Shown in pieces: positions 45,484 to 55,614 of a stretch of DNA of 64,000 nt. A program made the position numbers and the translations under genes. Location: assembly GCA_013141175.1 (NCBI GenBank), contig JABFRN010000001.1:434001-498000 (forward strand). The letters run 5' to 3'. This stretch comes from Lysobacter sp. (lineage in GTDB: Bacteria; Pseudomonadota; Gammaproteobacteria; Xanthomonadales; Xanthomonadaceae). Below the pieces are notes generated by a model, which saw only the letters and a program-made list of their open reading frames with translations, had not been told where the DNA came from and did not search any database. Position 1 is the first letter of the stretch. Every line of letters starts with the position of its first letter.

Positions 45484-47901
45484 ATGTTCCAAACGACCAA
45501 CGCACTGCGCCGCAACGGCCTGTGCACCGCACTCGCGCTCGCCCTCGCCGGCACCGCAGCCCTGCCCGCCCACGCCCAGGACACCGCCCCGGGCGGCGCC
45601 GACGAGCTGGACCGCATCGTCGTGACCGCGCAGAAACGCGAGCAGCAGATCGAGGACGTACCGCTGTCGATCAGCGCCTATTCCGGGGATTTCCTGCAGG
45701 CGCAGGGCATCAGCGACTACAGCGACCTCGGCAATCTGGTCCCCGGCCTGGAGGTGCAGACCCAGAGCGTGAGCAACCCCAGCATCTCGATCCGCGGCAT
45801 CACCGCCGATCTCGACGACCCGACCCAGGAGCCGCGCATCTCGCTGTTCCAGGACGGCGTATCGATCAGCCGCTCGCGCGGCTCGTCGGTCGAAATGTTC
45901 GACATGGCGCGCGTGGAAGTGCTGCGCGGCCCGCAGGGCACCCTGTTCGGCCGCGCCGCCGAAACCGGCGCCGTGCATTTCATCCAGAACAAGGCCCGCA
46001 CCGGCACCTCCGGCAATTTCGAACTGGGCGTCGGCAGCCACGACCAGCGCAAATTCACCGGCGCCTACAACACTGAACTGGGCGACAACGTGCAGGGCCG
46101 CATCGCGGCGTTCTACGAAACCCGCGACGGCTATGTCGAGAACCTCGACGGCGGCACGCTGCAGGGCAAGGACACCCGCGCGCTGCGCGGCGCGCTGCAC
46201 GTCGATATCGGCGAGAGCAGCGGCATCGACGTGATCCTCAACTACCAGAAGGACACGCCGCCGGGCACCGCCTTCCGCAGCCAGGTCATTCCGAACCTGC
46301 AGGGCAGCCTCGATCCGTACACCGCGAATTCGCAGCGCGGCGAAGAACTCGGCACCGACCGCGACGTCTACGGCGCCACCGTGCTCGGCGACTTCTCGAT
46401 CAACGACACCTGGTCGCTGTCCACCATCACCGGCTGGCGCCGCTACGATGGTCTCGACAAGTTCGACTCCGACGGTTCGCAGGCCGATCTGATCGAATTC
46501 ACCGAAGACGCCTGGGGCAACCAGTTCAGCCAGGAAGTGCGCTTCAACTACGACAACGGCGGCAAGTTCACCGGCTTCGTCGGCGGCTCGTATTTCGACG
46601 AAACCGCCAACCGCGACCTCCACTACCAGGCCGACGAACGCCAGCTGTATGCGCTGCTGTCGCCGCAGATCAACACCAACACCGCGGGCCTGCTCGGCTC
46701 TGCGCTGGCGAACTATTATTTCCCGATCGTCCCGCTGCTGAACGCGAACGCGACGCCGAACACCTCGCGCACCACGACATGGCTGCCGGTACCGGGCATC
46801 GTGACGCCCACCCCGACCAATCCGGCGGGTTTCCTGCAGGTTCCGCTCAATCCCGACCACCGCGAAACCTTCGGCAACGATGTCGACATCCGCGCATTCG
46901 AACTGTTCGCCGACGGCACCTGGCGGTTCAACGACCAGTGGTCGCTGACCATGGGCCTGCGCGGCTCGCGCGAATCGGTCGAATACGGTTATTTCGCGGA
47001 CCAGGGCAACGCATCGAGCCTCGGCTTCCTGCTCTCTGGCCGCGGCACGCCCGCGTGCGGCGCACCACCCTGCAACAACCTGCTGTTCCCGGCGACGGCC
47101 GGCCGACTCAGCGCCAGCAATACGTACAACTCCTGGGTCGGTCGCGCGGTGCTCGGCTACGCGCTCAGCCCCGACATCAACACCTACGCCAGCGTGTCGC
47201 GCGGCCGTCGTCCGAACATGATCAACGTCAGCGACCTCGGCAGCGCTGAAGTCGATGCGGAAATCGTGTGGAGCTACGAACTGGGCATGAAAGGCAACGC
47301 CGCGGACGGCCGCTTCGTCTACGACCTGTCGCTGTTCTATTACGACTACAACAACTTCCAGGCCTCGGTGGAGAACGATGCGCCACCGCCGTTCTTCGTG
47401 ACCAAGAACGCCGGCAAGGCGCACGCGCTCGGCTTCGAGGCCTCGTTGTTCAATCGCTTCAGCGACAACGTCAACGGCTGGTTCAACTTCGCCTACATCG
47501 ACGGCGGTTTCAACGCCTTCGACGACGACGGCACGTATCAGGCGCTCGCCGGCAATCGTTTCCGGATGACGCCGAAGCAGTCCGTCTCGGTCGGCCTCGA
47601 CTGGACGATTCCGCTGGCCAGCGGCGACAGCCTGTATCTGCGCCCGAGCTACAGCTGGCGCTCGCAGGTGTATTTCGAGGACCAGAACCAGCCGGGCATC
47701 GAGCAGGACGGCTACGGCCTGCTCAATCTGCGCGCCGGCTGGCGCTTCAACGAGAACTGGGAAGTCGGCATCTGGGGCAACAACCTCGCCGACGAGGAGT
47801 ATCTGACCGATGCCGGCAACACCGGCCTGCTGTTCGGTATTCCGACCGTGATCGCCGGCCCGGATCGCAGTTTCGGCGTGACCCTGCGCGCGAAGTTCTG
47901 A
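45484..47901 (+). CDS. TonB-dependent outer-membrane receptor
   Basis: The 805-residue receptor has a signal peptide (PAHAQ), a TonB box region IVVTAQKREQQIEDVP, a plug (ISIRGITADLDDP, FQDGVSISR, EVLRGPQGTLFG) and a long barrel whose last residues are GVTLRAKF. This type is common in Xanthomonadaceae and sphingomonads for plant- or oligosaccharide-derived compounds, but the ligand cannot be told. ATG 45484 has GGAGAG upstream. It is followed by a strong hairpin. Confidence 0.92.
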   Translation: MFQTTNALRRNGLCTALALALAGTAALPAHAQDTAPGGADELDRIVVTAQKREQQIEDVPLSISAYSGDFLQAQGISDYSDLGNLVPGLEVQTQSVSNPSISIRGITADLDDPTQEPRISLFQDGVSISRSRGSSVEMFDMARVEVLRGPQGTLFGRAAETGAVHFIQNKARTGTSGNFELGVGSHDQRKFTGAYNTELGDNVQGRIAAFYETRDGYVENLDGGTLQGKDTRALRGALHVDIGESSGIDVILNYQKDTPPGTAFRSQVIPNLQGSLDPYTANSQRGEELGTDRDVYGATVLGDFSINDTWSLSTITGWRRYDGLDKFDSDGSQADLIEFTEDAWGNQFSQEVRFNYDNGGKFTGFVGGSYFDETANRDLHYQADERQLYALLSPQINTNTAGLLGSALANYYFPIVPLLNANATPNTSRTTTWLPVPGIVTPTPTNPAGFLQVPLNPDHRETFGNDVDIRAFELFADGTWRFNDQWSLTMGLRGSRESVEYGYFADQGNASSLGFLLSGRGTPACGAPPCNNLLFPATAGRLSASNTYNSWVGRAVLGYALSPDINTYASVSRGRRPNMINVSDLGSAEVDAEIVWSYELGMKGNAADGRFVYDLSLFYYDYNNFQASVENDAPPPFFVTKNAGKAHALGFEASLFNRFSDNVNGWFNFAYIDGGFNAFDDDGTYQALAGNRFRMTPKQSVSVGLDWTIPLASGDSLYLRPSYSWRSQVYFEDQNQPGIEQDGYGLLNLRAGWRFNENWEVGIWGNNLADEEYLTDAGNTGLLFGIPTVIAGPDRSFGVTLRAKF

Positions 47902-47912
47902 TCGCGGTGGAT

Positions 47913-47943
47913 CGCTGCGGGACCCGTCCCGGGTCCCGCAGCG
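47913..47943 (+). terminator. strong hairpin after the TonB receptor gene
   Basis: CGCTGCGGGACCCG pairs perfectly with CGGGTCCCGCAGCG around TCC, 11 bases after the stop. No T run follows. Confidence 0.65.
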
Positions 47944-47975
47944 GTCGAACGCACGCTCCGTCGCGGAATCGAATC

Positions 47976-48293
47976 ATGAGCGGATCCACATTCATTCCAA
48001 CCCTCGTCTGCGGCCTGATCTCCGGCGCCGCGTTCCTGCCCGTCTACGGTGCCTGCTTCGCGCTGTTCGCGCGGCGCGCGACGGCAAGAGACGGACGACA
48101 AGCCGCGCTGCTGTTGGCCGGCACATTGTTCGCGATGCTGGCCTGCACGGCGACGATCGTGCTGCCGCTGTGGCTGGCGGATCTGCTGCCGCTGGGCACA
48201 CAGTCGCGGAACTGGGTACTCGCCTTTTTCGCTGGCGTCGGCGGATACAAACTGGCCGCATTCCTGTCGCGTCGAACATCGTCTCGCACCTGA
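47976..48293 (+). CDS. small inner-membrane hypothetical protein
   Basis: The 105-residue protein has three hydrophobic segments (about 7-30, 42-67 and 78-96) separated by short Arg-rich turns. The start is ATG 47976 (MSGSTF). I do not recognise the family. It lies after the TonB gene and its hairpin, so it may have its own promoter. Confidence 0.55.
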   Translation: MSGSTFIPTLVCGLISGAAFLPVYGACFALFARRATARDGRQAALLLAGTLFAMLACTATIVLPLWLADLLPLGTQSRNWVLAFFAGVGGYKLAAFLSRRTSSRT

Positions 48294-48347
48294 CCGCATC
48301 GCACGTCGACCATCGCCTCCTCCGCCGCACTCGGCTACCCTGTCGCG

Positions 48348-48776
48348 ATGGCCACCCTCTCCACGCCCCGCACCGCACCGCGCACGCGCTTGGTCGCGCC
48401 GCTGTTGATCACGATCCTCGGTATCTGCGGCATGGGCGCCATCTGGACCTTGTTGGCGCTGATCGTCGACCGTCAGTGCGCGTGGGTCGCCGCGTTGACC
48501 GCCGCCGACATCGCATTGCTGCTGCGGCTCGTGCGCACCGCGCCCGGGCTGCCGCGAGCGGCCATCACCGTCGTCGCCACGCTGGCGACGATCCTGCTGG
48601 CCAACTGGCTCATCGCCGCAGTCCAGGTCGGCGGCCCGATGGGACTGGGACTGACGGACTCCGTGCAGCGCCTCGGCACCGATTACGCGCAGACCCTGTT
48701 CGGCCTGGCCAATCAGCCTGCGGAACTGGCGTGGTACGCGGTCGCGGTGATCATCGCGCTGTGGCTGGGGCGTTGA
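48348..48776 (+). CDS. small inner-membrane hypothetical protein
   Basis: The 142-residue protein has about four hydrophobic segments, and a conserved-looking amphipathic stretch (GPMGLGLTDSVQRLGTDYAQ) before the last one. No family is recognised. It is on the same strand as the gene at 47976 and starts 55 bp after it. Confidence 0.6.
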   Translation: MATLSTPRTAPRTRLVAPLLITILGICGMGAIWTLLALIVDRQCAWVAALTAADIALLLRLVRTAPGLPRAAITVVATLATILLANWLIAAVQVGGPMGLGLTDSVQRLGTDYAQTLFGLANQPAELAWYAVAVIIALWLGR

Positions 48777-48807
48777 TTCAGTCCGGGTAATCCGCTTTGA
48801 GGACGCG

Positions 48808-48846
48808 CCTCGAAAACCAGCCTCGGAAACCAGCCTCGGAAACCAG
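48808..48846. repeat. 13-bp tandem repeat
   Basis: Three copies of CCTCGGAAACCAG, the first with one change, lie between two convergent genes. Confidence 0.8.
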
Positions 48847-48855
48847 CCAGAAAAA

Positions 48856-49566
48856 TCAGCGCGGGACACCCGCCGCCCCGATACGCGGCAACAACAACCC
48901 GGTGCGCGCCTTGTAAGCCGACCACTCCGGATAACGCGACAGGCTGTCGTCCTTGCGCAGCATGTTCGGAACGAACAAGCCCAGCCACACCCAGGCCAAC
49001 ACCGCCCACGGCAACCAATGCCCCGCAACGATGGCGAAACCCGCATAGATCATCATCTCGCCGAGATAGTTCGGATTGCGCGTGCGTGCGAAGAAACCAT
49101 CGGCGATCAAACCGCGCCGTGCGCGCAGCACGAAGAATTTCTGTGCATCGGCACCCACCATCAGCGCGATGCCCAATGCATACAGCACGATGACCGCACC
49201 CAGCACTGCCGGCGGTTGTTCGATGCGCTGCGTGACGATCAGCCACGGCGCGATCCAGTACGGCCCCAGCACGAACAGCCATGCGTTGACTGCGCCACCG
49301 ATCGTGATCTTCTTCTGCCAACCCGGATCGGGGAAAAGCGCTTCCTTCAGCAGCCAGACCAGACCATAGCTGCCGTGCAGACCAAGATACGTCCACGCCG
49401 TCGGCGTCCATACGTCGTGGATCGCCATCATCGCCAATACGAAGACCAGCGTAGCGCCCTTCTGCAGATTGATCGCCGTTGCCAGCGAGATGATTTTCGG
49501 ACCGCCGAGAAAATCGTCCGTCAGGTAATCGCGGATTTTCAGGAAGTGCGTCAGTTGCGCATGCAT
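48856..49566 (-). CDS. DUF1295/isoprenylcysteine methyltransferase-like membrane protein
   Basis: The 236-residue protein has about six membrane segments and near its end the ARTRNPNYLGEMMIY and SLSRYPEWSAYKARTG motifs of the DUF1295/ICMT/steroid reductase-like superfamily. Such proteins bind a nucleotide or SAM cofactor in the C-terminal half; the substrate is unknown. ATG 49566 has CAGGAG nine bases ahead; the longer version overlaps the preceding gene and is unlikely. Confidence 0.85.
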   Translation of the reverse strand: MHAQLTHFLKIRDYLTDDFLGGPKIISLATAINLQKGATLVFVLAMMAIHDVWTPTAWTYLGLHGSYGLVWLLKEALFPDPGWQKKITIGGAVNAWLFVLGPYWIAPWLIVTQRIEQPPAVLGAVIVLYALGIALMVGADAQKFFVLRARRGLIADGFFARTRNPNYLGEMMIYAGFAIVAGHWLPWAVLAWVWLGLFVPNMLRKDDSLSRYPEWSAYKARTGLLLPRIGAAGVPR

Positions 49567-49600
49567 GGTGTCGAAGCTCCTGGACGCAAACACATCTTCA

Positions 49601-50701
49601 TCATCGGCCTTCATCCGCATCGCGCCGCAGCCCGTCGGCCAGTTGCATGAGCAGCACCGGTTCTGATCGCAGATAAACCGCGAACGGCTCCGCGATGCAG
49701 CGTTCGACCACCGCTGCCACGTGCGGACTCGACAGCCGGTCTTTCGTTGGCCGGCCGTATTCGGGATCGTCGAGACGGACGCAAACGACAGCGCTCAGGC
49801 CTGACGTGAGCACACGTTGGATCTCCGCGCGACGCCGCCCCCGACTCGCATCGGGCAACGCTTGGCGCACGCCCGATACCAGGCCGCGCAGCATGCCATC
49901 CACGTGCGTGCCGCCGTCCGTCGTGCGCATCACGTTGGCGAAACTTTCCAGCGACGTGCCCGGAGACCTGCACCAGAGCGCCGCGACTTCAACGAGGATC
50001 GATTCGTCCGACGATGTGCAGACGAACGCGTCCGTCAGCGGTTTCGCGCCACGAAACGCACCGGATGCACGGACATACGACGCCAGTCCATCCGGCTCGT
50101 GGAACACATGTGCGCGACGGTCCTTGAACACCAGCGTCAGTTGCGGGAACAAACAGGCCATTTCCCTGAGCCGCACCAGCACCGGCCCCGTGTCCAGCCC
50201 GGTGTTCGAAAAGATCTGCGGATCCGGGGAGAATACGATGCGGGTGCCGGTCGTCTCGACCACACCGCTTTCGCACAGCATCGACACCGCGAGCCCACGC
50301 TCGAAGCGCTGCCCGTAGCGCCGACCATCGCGACAGACCTGCAATTCCAGCCACGAAGAGAGTGCGCAGACCACGAACAGGCCGACACCGCGCGTACCGA
50401 TATGCTCGTGCGGCGCGTGGCCATCGAACGTCGGGCCGGTATGAAACGAAGTCAGCGCCCGCGCCGCGAACGACACGCCGTCGATCTCATCCACACGGAT
50501 GCCCCGACCGTTGTCTTCGACGCTGATCGCGCCGTCCTCGGCAACCGCGATCGCGATGCGGTCGCAATGTCCCGCCAGATGCTCGTCGAGCGCGTTCGCG
50601 ACCACTTCCCACAGCATATGAGCCAAACCCGAACCGTCCCGGGTATTGCCGATGTACATCCCGGGCCGCTGACGTATGGCTTCAAACGAATGCGGATTCA
50701 C
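49601..50701 (-). CDS. stand-alone GyrB-like GHKL ATPase without TOPRIM domain
   Basis: This 366-residue protein corresponds to the 43-kDa N-terminal half of GyrB: RPGMYIGNTRDGSGLAHMLWEV at residues 11-32, catalytic Glu/Asn/Asp in EVVANALDE, the ATP-binding EDNGRGI, a GTRGVG in place of GLHGVG, and PTKDRL where GyrB has the QTK loop Lys. It ends where the TOPRIM domain of gyrase would begin, with a proper stop. So it should bind ATP and dimerise but cannot cleave DNA alone. GTG 50701 has GGAG five bases upstream. The main gyrB must be elsewhere. Neighbours give no clear function. Confidence 0.88.
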   Translation of the reverse strand: MNPHSFEAIRQRPGMYIGNTRDGSGLAHMLWEVVANALDEHLAGHCDRIAIAVAEDGAISVEDNGRGIRVDEIDGVSFAARALTSFHTGPTFDGHAPHEHIGTRGVGLFVVCALSSWLELQVCRDGRRYGQRFERGLAVSMLCESGVVETTGTRIVFSPDPQIFSNTGLDTGPVLVRLREMACLFPQLTLVFKDRRAHVFHEPDGLASYVRASGAFRGAKPLTDAFVCTSSDESILVEVAALWCRSPGTSLESFANVMRTTDGGTHVDGMLRGLVSGVRQALPDASRGRRRAEIQRVLTSGLSAVVCVRLDDPEYGRPTKDRLSSPHVAAVVERCIAEPFAVYLRSEPVLLMQLADGLRRDADEGR

Positions 50702-50765
50702 GACAACTCCACCGCGACGGCTCTCACGTGACGAAAGCGATGCCCACCGGCCTGCGCCGACGGTT

Positions 50766-51500
<735 letters not shown>

Positions 51501-51604
51501 GCGGGACTCCACGCTTCTGGCATCGATGCGACGCCGGGAATGGGCACCCGCGCACCATAGCGCAGATGCGCGTGCTGCGGATCATCGTCGAGCGTTCGCG
51601 CCGA

Positions 51605-52333
51605 TCAGTACACCGGTTTGAACAACGATTCCACTTCGACGACCTGCCCGTCCGATTTGATATCGATGTAGTTGCGATACTCGATGTCCGTCCTCCGGGT
51701 GCGTTCTTCCAGTCCGTAGTGCGTCACGCTGTCAGTACCGTAGATGCCGTAGCTGACCTCGGAGCTGCCCACCGGGACCGACACATTGAAATTGCTGGTG
51801 ACATAGGCAGCGGAATACACGATGTAGCGGCCCGGCTTCAGATCGGAGAAGGTATAGCGGCCGTACTGGTCGCTCTTGACGACTTTTCGATAATCCAGCG
51901 CCGCATCGTCGAACAGCACCTGCTTCGGCCTGCGGTTCTGCGGAACGATCGGCATCCTCAGCTTGCGGTAGACATGCTTGTCCAGCAGCTTCATGAATTC
52001 GACCATGTGCGGCGTGGCGGGATACAGAAAGACATCGATCCCTTCCATCGTCCTGACCGGATTCGGGGGAAGCAGTGCGTAATTGCCGAACCGATCGAGC
52101 CGATGGAACACCACGCCACGGATCGTCGCGGAACCGGGCGCCATCGCCTGGGCCGCTTGCTGCGCATCGAAGGGCGTCTCCGGCCGGTACACGAGCGGCT
52201 GCGCGACTTCCGCCTGACGGTCCGCATCGCGCAGGACGTTCCCCGCCAACAGCGCGGGACTTGCCGCTAAACCGCACAGCAGCACTGCTGCTCCGAGCCA
52301 CGAAAGCACACGGATACGACGCGAACCATTCAT
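51605..52333 (-). CDS. exported protein with carboxypeptidase-regulatory-like segment
   Basis: ATG 52333 follows GGAGG and opens a signal peptide or N-terminal anchor (RRIRVLSWLGAAVLLCGLAASPALLAG). The middle (about 65-190) reads SATIRGVVFHRLDRFGNY, then VKSDQYGRYTFSDLKPGRYIVYSAAY, the beta-sandwich pattern in which a dosage of repeated carboxypeptidase-regulatory-like strands wraps a loop. The end is Tyr-rich. Product 242 residues, probably periplasmic or cell-surface. Function unknown. Confidence 0.7.
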   Translation of the reverse strand: MNGSRRIRVLSWLGAAVLLCGLAASPALLAGNVLRDADRQAEVAQPLVYRPETPFDAQQAAQAMAPGSATIRGVVFHRLDRFGNYALLPPNPVRTMEGIDVFLYPATPHMVEFMKLLDKHVYRKLRMPIVPQNRRPKQVLFDDAALDYRKVVKSDQYGRYTFSDLKPGRYIVYSAAYVTSNFNVSVPVGSSEVSYGIYGTDSVTHYGLEERTRRTDIEYRNYIDIKSDGQVVEVESLFKPVY

Positions 52334-52473
52334 CCAAAACCTCCAGAACCCGGAATATCGAAACATCTCGCGGGCACTGCATCGAGACCACGCCCGCCAT
52401 AGACGTATTCTATCGCGCCGGGCAGGTCGTCCTGGATATCTTGAAGAGAATGCCGTGCGCAGCGCCTACGGGC

Positions 52474-52806
52474 TTATGTCACGAGGATTGCGAAGCCCCA
52501 GGCCGAACCGAGACCGGCGACCACCCATCCGACGGTGGTCGGCAGGTGCCCATGCCAAAGACGCAGCTCGACCTTCCAAGCGGAAACGACCTGCATCACG
52601 CCCCACAGCAACAACGGCGGGATGAGGAAATCGAAACCATATTCGTATGCGAACGGTATGACGCACAGCAGTCCGTAGCCGTATCTGAATTCGCGAGCAA
52701 CCTCATCGTCTTCAGGCTTGCTTTGCGCACGTTTGGACGGATCGTCCAAGCGTTCTCCCATGACCTCCGCGATATCGTCCGGGGTTTTTCCCACGCGATC
52801 AATCAC
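52474..52806 (-). CDS. small membrane hypothetical protein
   Basis: From GTG 52806, four to five bases after GGAGAG, the product is 110 residues. A charged N-terminal half (KTPDDIAEVMGERLDDPSKRAQSKPEDDE) is followed by two or three hydrophobic stretches (GYGLLCVIPFAYEYGFDFLIPPLLLWGVMQVV and the C-terminus). The upstream GTG 52818 is an alternative. The family is not recognised. Confidence 0.55.
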   Translation of the reverse strand: MIDRVGKTPDDIAEVMGERLDDPSKRAQSKPEDDEVAREFRYGYGLLCVIPFAYEYGFDFLIPPLLLWGVMQVVSAWKVELRLWHGHLPTTVGWVVAGLGSAWGFAILVT

Positions 52807-52921
52807 TGCACTCTCCACGGAGATACATTCGCAGCCACCTGTTGGCGGAAACTCGAATCGGATTGGCTATTTACCGCGACCAGAGTGCACCGAAGCGAAT
52901 AACCAGCCCGCCTTTGCTTCA

Positions 52922-53338
52922 TCATCCGTCCGCGCGCTCAACCCCGCAACTGATCCGGAACACATGCCCATCCGGATGACGGATATGCATCTCGCGGACA
53001 TTCCACGGCATGTCGGTGGGCGGCCAGGTCACCTCGATCCCCTGTTCGAGACATTCGCGATGCACCGCGTCCACATCGTCGACCCAGACCGACATCCACA
53101 CGCCTTTCTCGGTGGCCTCGTTGGACTCCGGACCGAAGGTGGCGGCACGGCCGCTCTGCCCGCGCCCACCCTGTCCGTCGCGACACAGGAAAATCTCGAA
53201 GTGCCCGGAATGCACACCGCCGAAGCTGGGCGGCTCGCCCCACTCCCAGCCTTTCTTCCAGCCGAGCTTTTCGAACCAGGCAAAGCTCTGCGCCAGATCG
53301 GAGACGTTGAGGATCGGGGTGATGTGTTTCACTTGCAT
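52922..53338 (-). CDS. VOC (glyoxalase/bleomycin-resistance) family protein
   Basis: The 138-residue protein has one VOC module pair: MQVKHITPILNVSDLAQSFAWFEKLGWKKGWEW, then GHFEIFLCRDG, and VDDVDAVHRECLEQGIEV, ending MHIRHPDGHVFRI. It has the usual metal-site positions (His near 5, Glu near 48, plus one in the second half). The substrate is unknown. Confidence 0.88.
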   Translation of the reverse strand: MQVKHITPILNVSDLAQSFAWFEKLGWKKGWEWGEPPSFGGVHSGHFEIFLCRDGQGGRGQSGRAATFGPESNEATEKGVWMSVWVDDVDAVHRECLEQGIEVTWPPTDMPWNVREMHIRHPDGHVFRISCGVERADG

Positions 53339-53379
53339 CGCGCATGTCCTATCGTTTGGAAGCCATCAACAGCTTCGCC

Positions 53380-53485
53380 GGGTGGCGGTGAGCGCAGCGA
53401 ACCCCACCATCACGACAGATCAAACACGGAGATGGCCAAGCGACATCGTTTGTTCATGGTGGGGTTCGCTGCGCTCAGCCCACGC
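53380..53485. repeat. large palindromic intergenic repeat, family C, copy 1
   Basis: The arms GTGAGCGCAGCGAACCCCAC and GTGGGGTTCGCTGCGCTCA face each other around a loop that contains CCAAGCGACATCG. A second copy lies at 60206-60316. Confidence 0.8.
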
Positions 53486-53498
53486 TTGCCTTACGCAT

Positions 53499-54365
53499 TC
53501 AGGGTTGGCGCGCGCGAAGCTCACGCAGATACGGCACCAGGCTGTCGCGCCAGACGCGGTAGCCGCTCTGATTGGGATGGACGCCATCGTTGACGAAGTA
53601 GCCGCCGATCTGCTGGCCTGCCGCATCCGAGAACAATGGATAGAGGTCCAGATAGGACACGAACGCCGAGAATTGTGGGCTCGTCGCAAGATCAGCGATA
53701 CGGCGATTGATCGGCAATAACGCATCGCGATTCTTCACCGGGTCGTTCGTCGGGATGAGCGATTGCAGCACGATGCGGGCATCGGGCTTGCGTGCGTGGA
53801 CGGCGTTGACCACTTGGACGATGCCCGCCACGACGCTGTCCACGACCGGCGTTTCTTCCGCCCAGGTGTTGTTGACGCCGATGAGCACGAGGATGACATC
53901 CGGCTGCAGTTCCGGCGCATCCAGTTGCCCCAATCCACCCGCCGATGCGGGCAGGATCCGGTACAGCACGTGCTCGGTGCGGTCCCCGGAAATGCCGAGA
54001 TTCAGCGCCAGATTCTCGGCCGGCGCACCCGTAAATGATTCGTCCCACGACTGCTTGCCGAACAGCTGGCCGGTCACCCACGGGTTGTCGCCGAGCTGCC
54101 AGAAATCGGTGATCGAATCGCCGAGAAACACCAGCTTCACTTTCGACAGCGCTTCGGTATCGCGCAAATGTACGGCGATATCCGCCTCGCGTTTCTGCCA
54201 ATACTCCACGCGCTGCATCGGCTTCGTGGATGCAAAGTCATCCGCGGCCTGCGTCCGGAAGCCGAACGTGGCCGTCATCAACATGACGAGTACGCAGGCA
54301 GCCCGCTGGACTGCGCCCCGAACCCAAGCGCGAGAATTTGTGTGCATGTGGATCGACGACATCAT
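53499..54365 (-). CDS. exported GDSL/SGNH hydrolase
   Basis: The 288-residue protein has a signal peptide (FGFRTQAAD) and the SGNH blocks: block I VFLGDSITDFW with catalytic Ser, block II LNLGISGDRT, block III IGVNNTW, and block V DGVHPNQSGY with Asp and His. This marks a secreted esterase/lipase or acetylhydrolase of the GDSL family. Start ATG 54365. It is flanked by repeats on both sides. Confidence 0.93.
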   Translation of the reverse strand: MMSSIHMHTNSRAWVRGAVQRAACVLVMLMTATFGFRTQAADDFASTKPMQRVEYWQKREADIAVHLRDTEALSKVKLVFLGDSITDFWQLGDNPWVTGQLFGKQSWDESFTGAPAENLALNLGISGDRTEHVLYRILPASAGGLGQLDAPELQPDVILVLIGVNNTWAEETPVVDSVVAGIVQVVNAVHARKPDARIVLQSLIPTNDPVKNRDALLPINRRIADLATSPQFSAFVSYLDLYPLFSDAAGQQIGGYFVNDGVHPNQSGYRVWRDSLVPYLRELRARQP

Positions 54366-54403
54366 GGCAACCCTCGTTTATTCCGGAGGGAAAATAGGGA
54401 GAG

Positions 54404-54461
54404 GAAAATAGGGACACCCACAACTCAGAAGGAGATGAAAATAGGGACACCCACAACTCAG
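54404..54461 (+). repeat. family A repeats upstream of the transposase
   Basis: Two direct copies (54404-54428 and 54437-54461) of a 25-mer with core GGGACACCCAC, plus a partial copy just before. Confidence 0.9.
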
Positions 54462-54529
54462 ACTTTCCCGACACGAACTTACCGCAATCACCGACATACC
54501 GCCACACCTCGCCGGGGCACGATGGCCGC

Positions 54530-55486
54530 ATGACCCGACCGCGCTCCCATATCGCTCCACCCGATCTCGTCGGTACCTATCACTGCGTCCAGCGATGCGT
54601 GCGCCGCGCCTTCCTGTGCGGGGTCGATCACTACTCCGGGCGTTCGTTCGAACATCGCAAGGCCTGGGTTGAGGCGCGCATCCATCTGGTGGCCGAATGT
54701 TACGCAGTCGCCATCCATGCCTATGCGGTCATGAGCAATCATCTGCATCTGGTGCTCAGGATCGAACCTGCCGAAGCATCGGCATGGAGCGATGAAGAAG
54801 TGGCTAGCCGCTGGGTGCGTCTTTTCCCGCCACGCGAAGACACCGAGGCCGCCATCGAACACAAGCGCATGCGCCTGCTCGTCGATCCGGCTCGGCTGAG
54901 CCTGATCCGGCGACGGCTCGGGAGCCTGTCATGGCTGATGCGTTGCCTGGTCGAACCCATCGCACGTCGCGCGAATCGCGAGGACGGTTGCAAGGGACGA
55001 TTCTGGGAAGGCCGCTACAAGTGCCAGGCATTGTGCGACGAGCGCTCGGTGCTCGCCGCCATGGCATACGTCGATCTCAACCCGATCCGGGCAGGAATCG
55101 CGGATCGTCTCGAAGCCTCCACACATACCAGCGTGGCTACGCGCATCGCCATCGCGAAATCGAGCCCGGCGATGCTCACCCGACCGCTGAAACCGATCGC
55201 GGGCAACCTGTCTCCAGACCTGAACTTGTCCACTGCGGACTATCTACAACTCCTGGATTGGACCGGCCGCACGCTCGCACCGGACAAACGTGGACGGATC
55301 GCGCAGAACGCGCCTGCCATCGTATCGATCATCGATCGCAACCCGGCGTGTTGGACGACCCGTGTCGCCGCCTACGGCAACGGTTGGGCGCGCGCTGCGG
55401 GTTCTGCTCAGAATCTGATCGCACTCGCCGAACGCCTTGGTCAACGCTGGCTCAAGGGCATTCGCTTGGCGGCCAATTTGGGATGA
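54530..55486 (+). CDS. Y1_Tnp transposase (REP-associated tyrosine transposase type)
   Basis: The 318-residue protein has the HUH/Y1 pattern: MSNHLHLVL with metal-binding His 71 and His 73, and AMAYVDLNPIRAGI with the probable catalytic Tyr 180. GTYHCVQRCVRRAFLCG at residues 15-31 is the start of a group common in Xanthomonadales. Proteins of this type nick single-stranded DNA at REP-like hairpins and can move them. No accessory TnpB is present. ATG 54530 was chosen for the homology. It seems intact. Confidence 0.9.
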   Translation: MTRPRSHIAPPDLVGTYHCVQRCVRRAFLCGVDHYSGRSFEHRKAWVEARIHLVAECYAVAIHAYAVMSNHLHLVLRIEPAEASAWSDEEVASRWVRLFPPREDTEAAIEHKRMRLLVDPARLSLIRRRLGSLSWLMRCLVEPIARRANREDGCKGRFWEGRYKCQALCDERSVLAAMAYVDLNPIRAGIADRLEASTHTSVATRIAIAKSSPAMLTRPLKPIAGNLSPDLNLSTADYLQLLDWTGRTLAPDKRGRIAQNAPAIVSIIDRNPACWTTRVAAYGNGWARAAGSAQNLIALAERLGQRWLKGIRLAANLG

Positions 55487-55614
55487 ACCTTAGAGGGGGA
55501 AATTGTCGCCCGTCAGGGAGCATCGCTCTTGGACGATGGAATTTCGATGCGCTTTTTTTGACGCGAACATCGAAGCGATCCGAGAGGACGGATCGCCTTG
55601 TCATTCCGGTGTTT

